From assembly GCA_029858165.1 (NCBI GenBank), contig JAOUFO010000103.1, positions 1 through 6,557 on the forward strand: DNA of 6,557 bases. The letters are read 5' to 3'. Shown one piece after another: positions 5,965 through 6,557 of this stretch. Position 1 is the stretch's first letter. The number at the start of each line of letters is the position of its first letter. The notes below the pieces were generated by a model that had not been told where the DNA came from, made no database searches, and worked only from the letters and a program-made list of their open reading frames with translations. Position numbers and translations under genes: made by a program. This DNA comes from Deltaproteobacteria bacterium (GTDB lineage: Bacteria > SAR324 > JACQKK01).

Positions 5965-6557
5965 ATGAAAACCTGGAGAATCCGACTGGCGGCTGCCGCA
6001 GTCATGTTGTTGATATTCGGAATGGTTGAATCCGTCACTTTCGCTTCCGGAACCATCGGGAATATCGCAAGACCGGTGGCATCCGGAAGGGCAACCCTTG
6101 GGTTTGACTATGAAAACTTTGAGGAAGAGTTCAAATATGAAGCCACATTGGAATGCCCCTCCTGCATTCCTTCGTCAGTTACTGTCCCCGGTAAGGATAA
6201 GTTAAAGTTTAGCGCACCAAGCTTTGTCGGGACTTACGGGTTACCGGATTCGCCGGTTGAAGTTGGTTTTCTCATCGGCCAGTTGACGATAAAACCCGAA
6301 GGTGATCTGAACCTTACCGGACCCAAGAGTGGCGGTTTTGTCCGCTATGCCGCCCAGAATCCGGAATCGCTCAATTTCGGGCTTCTGCTGAAGGTGGAAG
6401 GGGCATCGGTTTCCAGCGCGGACTATACCGGCACCTACTCGGCGATCACCGCGGCGTTTGGCATCAGCAAGGATTTCGGTCCGGCCGCCCGCCTTTTCGG
6501 AGGCGCGTTTGGAAACCAGGTTGATATCAAGTTGGATGCTACAGATAAAATCCTGGG
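5965..6557 (+). CDS. Unidentified exported protein, possible outer-membrane beta-barrel, partial
   Basis: The gene runs off the right edge; 197 codons are visible with no stop. ATG 5965 is preceded by GGAG at 5954-5957 with a 7-nt spacer, one of the best ribosome sites in the window. Residues 1-27 form a signal peptide: basic MKTWRIR, a hydrophobic core around 8-21 and a likely cleavage after TFA27. The mature part is rich in glycine and alternating hydrophobic/polar stretches, such as TLGFDYENFEE (44-54), LNFGLLLKVEGASV (136-149) and YSAITAAFGIS (158-168). That resembles membrane-spanning beta-strands. A CPSC pair (C64, C67) is unusual for a barrel and could form a disulfide in the periplasm. 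I do not recognise a family. The codon choice differs from the upstream housekeeping genes, with less third-position C. Export is well supported; barrel fold is an inference. Confidence 0.75.
   Translation, partial: MKTWRIRLAAAAVMLLIFGMVESVTFASGTIGNIARPVASGRATLGFDYENFEEEFKYEATLECPSCIPSSVTVPGKDKLKFSAPSFVGTYGLPDSPVEVGFLIGQLTIKPEGDLNLTGPKSGGFVRYAAQNPESLNFGLLLKVEGASVSSADYTGTYSAITAAFGISKDFGPAARLFGGAFGNQVDIKLDATDKIL

Overview
The window looks like ordinary chromosome of a GC-rich Gram-negative bacterium. Clues are a DXP-pathway ispH, a pepA, a TPR protein and a final gene for an exported, beta-strand-rich protein that suggests an outer membrane. Coding style and gene repertoire would fit Desulfobacterota (former Deltaproteobacteria), but there is no rRNA or other marker, so this placement is an inference.

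Layout, left to right. (1) Positions 2-259 are the C-terminal end of a TPR protein. It is followed within 17 nt by ispH (277-1233, + strand), which makes the last step of isoprenoid precursor synthesis. A strong hairpin follows ispH. (2) Positions 1409-2326 encode a solitary beta-class DNA methyltransferase with TSPPY and DPFMGSGTT motifs. It is more AT-rich than its neighbours and has no restriction gene beside it in the window. (3) pepA (2419-3933) is a complete M17 leucyl aminopeptidase with all metal and catalytic residues. A convincing intrinsic terminator lies 17 nt past its stop. (4) Next comes a single-domain response regulator (about 4020-4391) that has no ATG start. (5) On the minus strand, converging on the regulator with a 14-nt gap, is an EamA/DMT transporter (4406-5473). 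It has ten predicted membrane segments and a 66-residue histidine-rich tail. (6) Positions 5474-5964 are a long, more AT-rich intergenic region. It holds a perfect 11-bp inverted repeat, two G7 tracts and a predicted stem-loop just upstream of the next gene. (7) At 5965 a gene with a good Shine-Dalgarno sequence and a signal peptide starts and runs off the right edge. Its product is not recognised.

The genes do not form one pathway. ispH and pepA are housekeeping genes, the methyltransferase looks acquired, the receiver protein is an orphan signalling output, and the transporter probably handles or senses a metal through its tail. The clearest material for follow-up is the histidine tail and duplicated start of the transporter, the unusual start region of the response regulator, and the structured leader plus unknown exported protein at the right end. 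I saw no CRISPR array, insertion sequence, tRNA or clear defence island.
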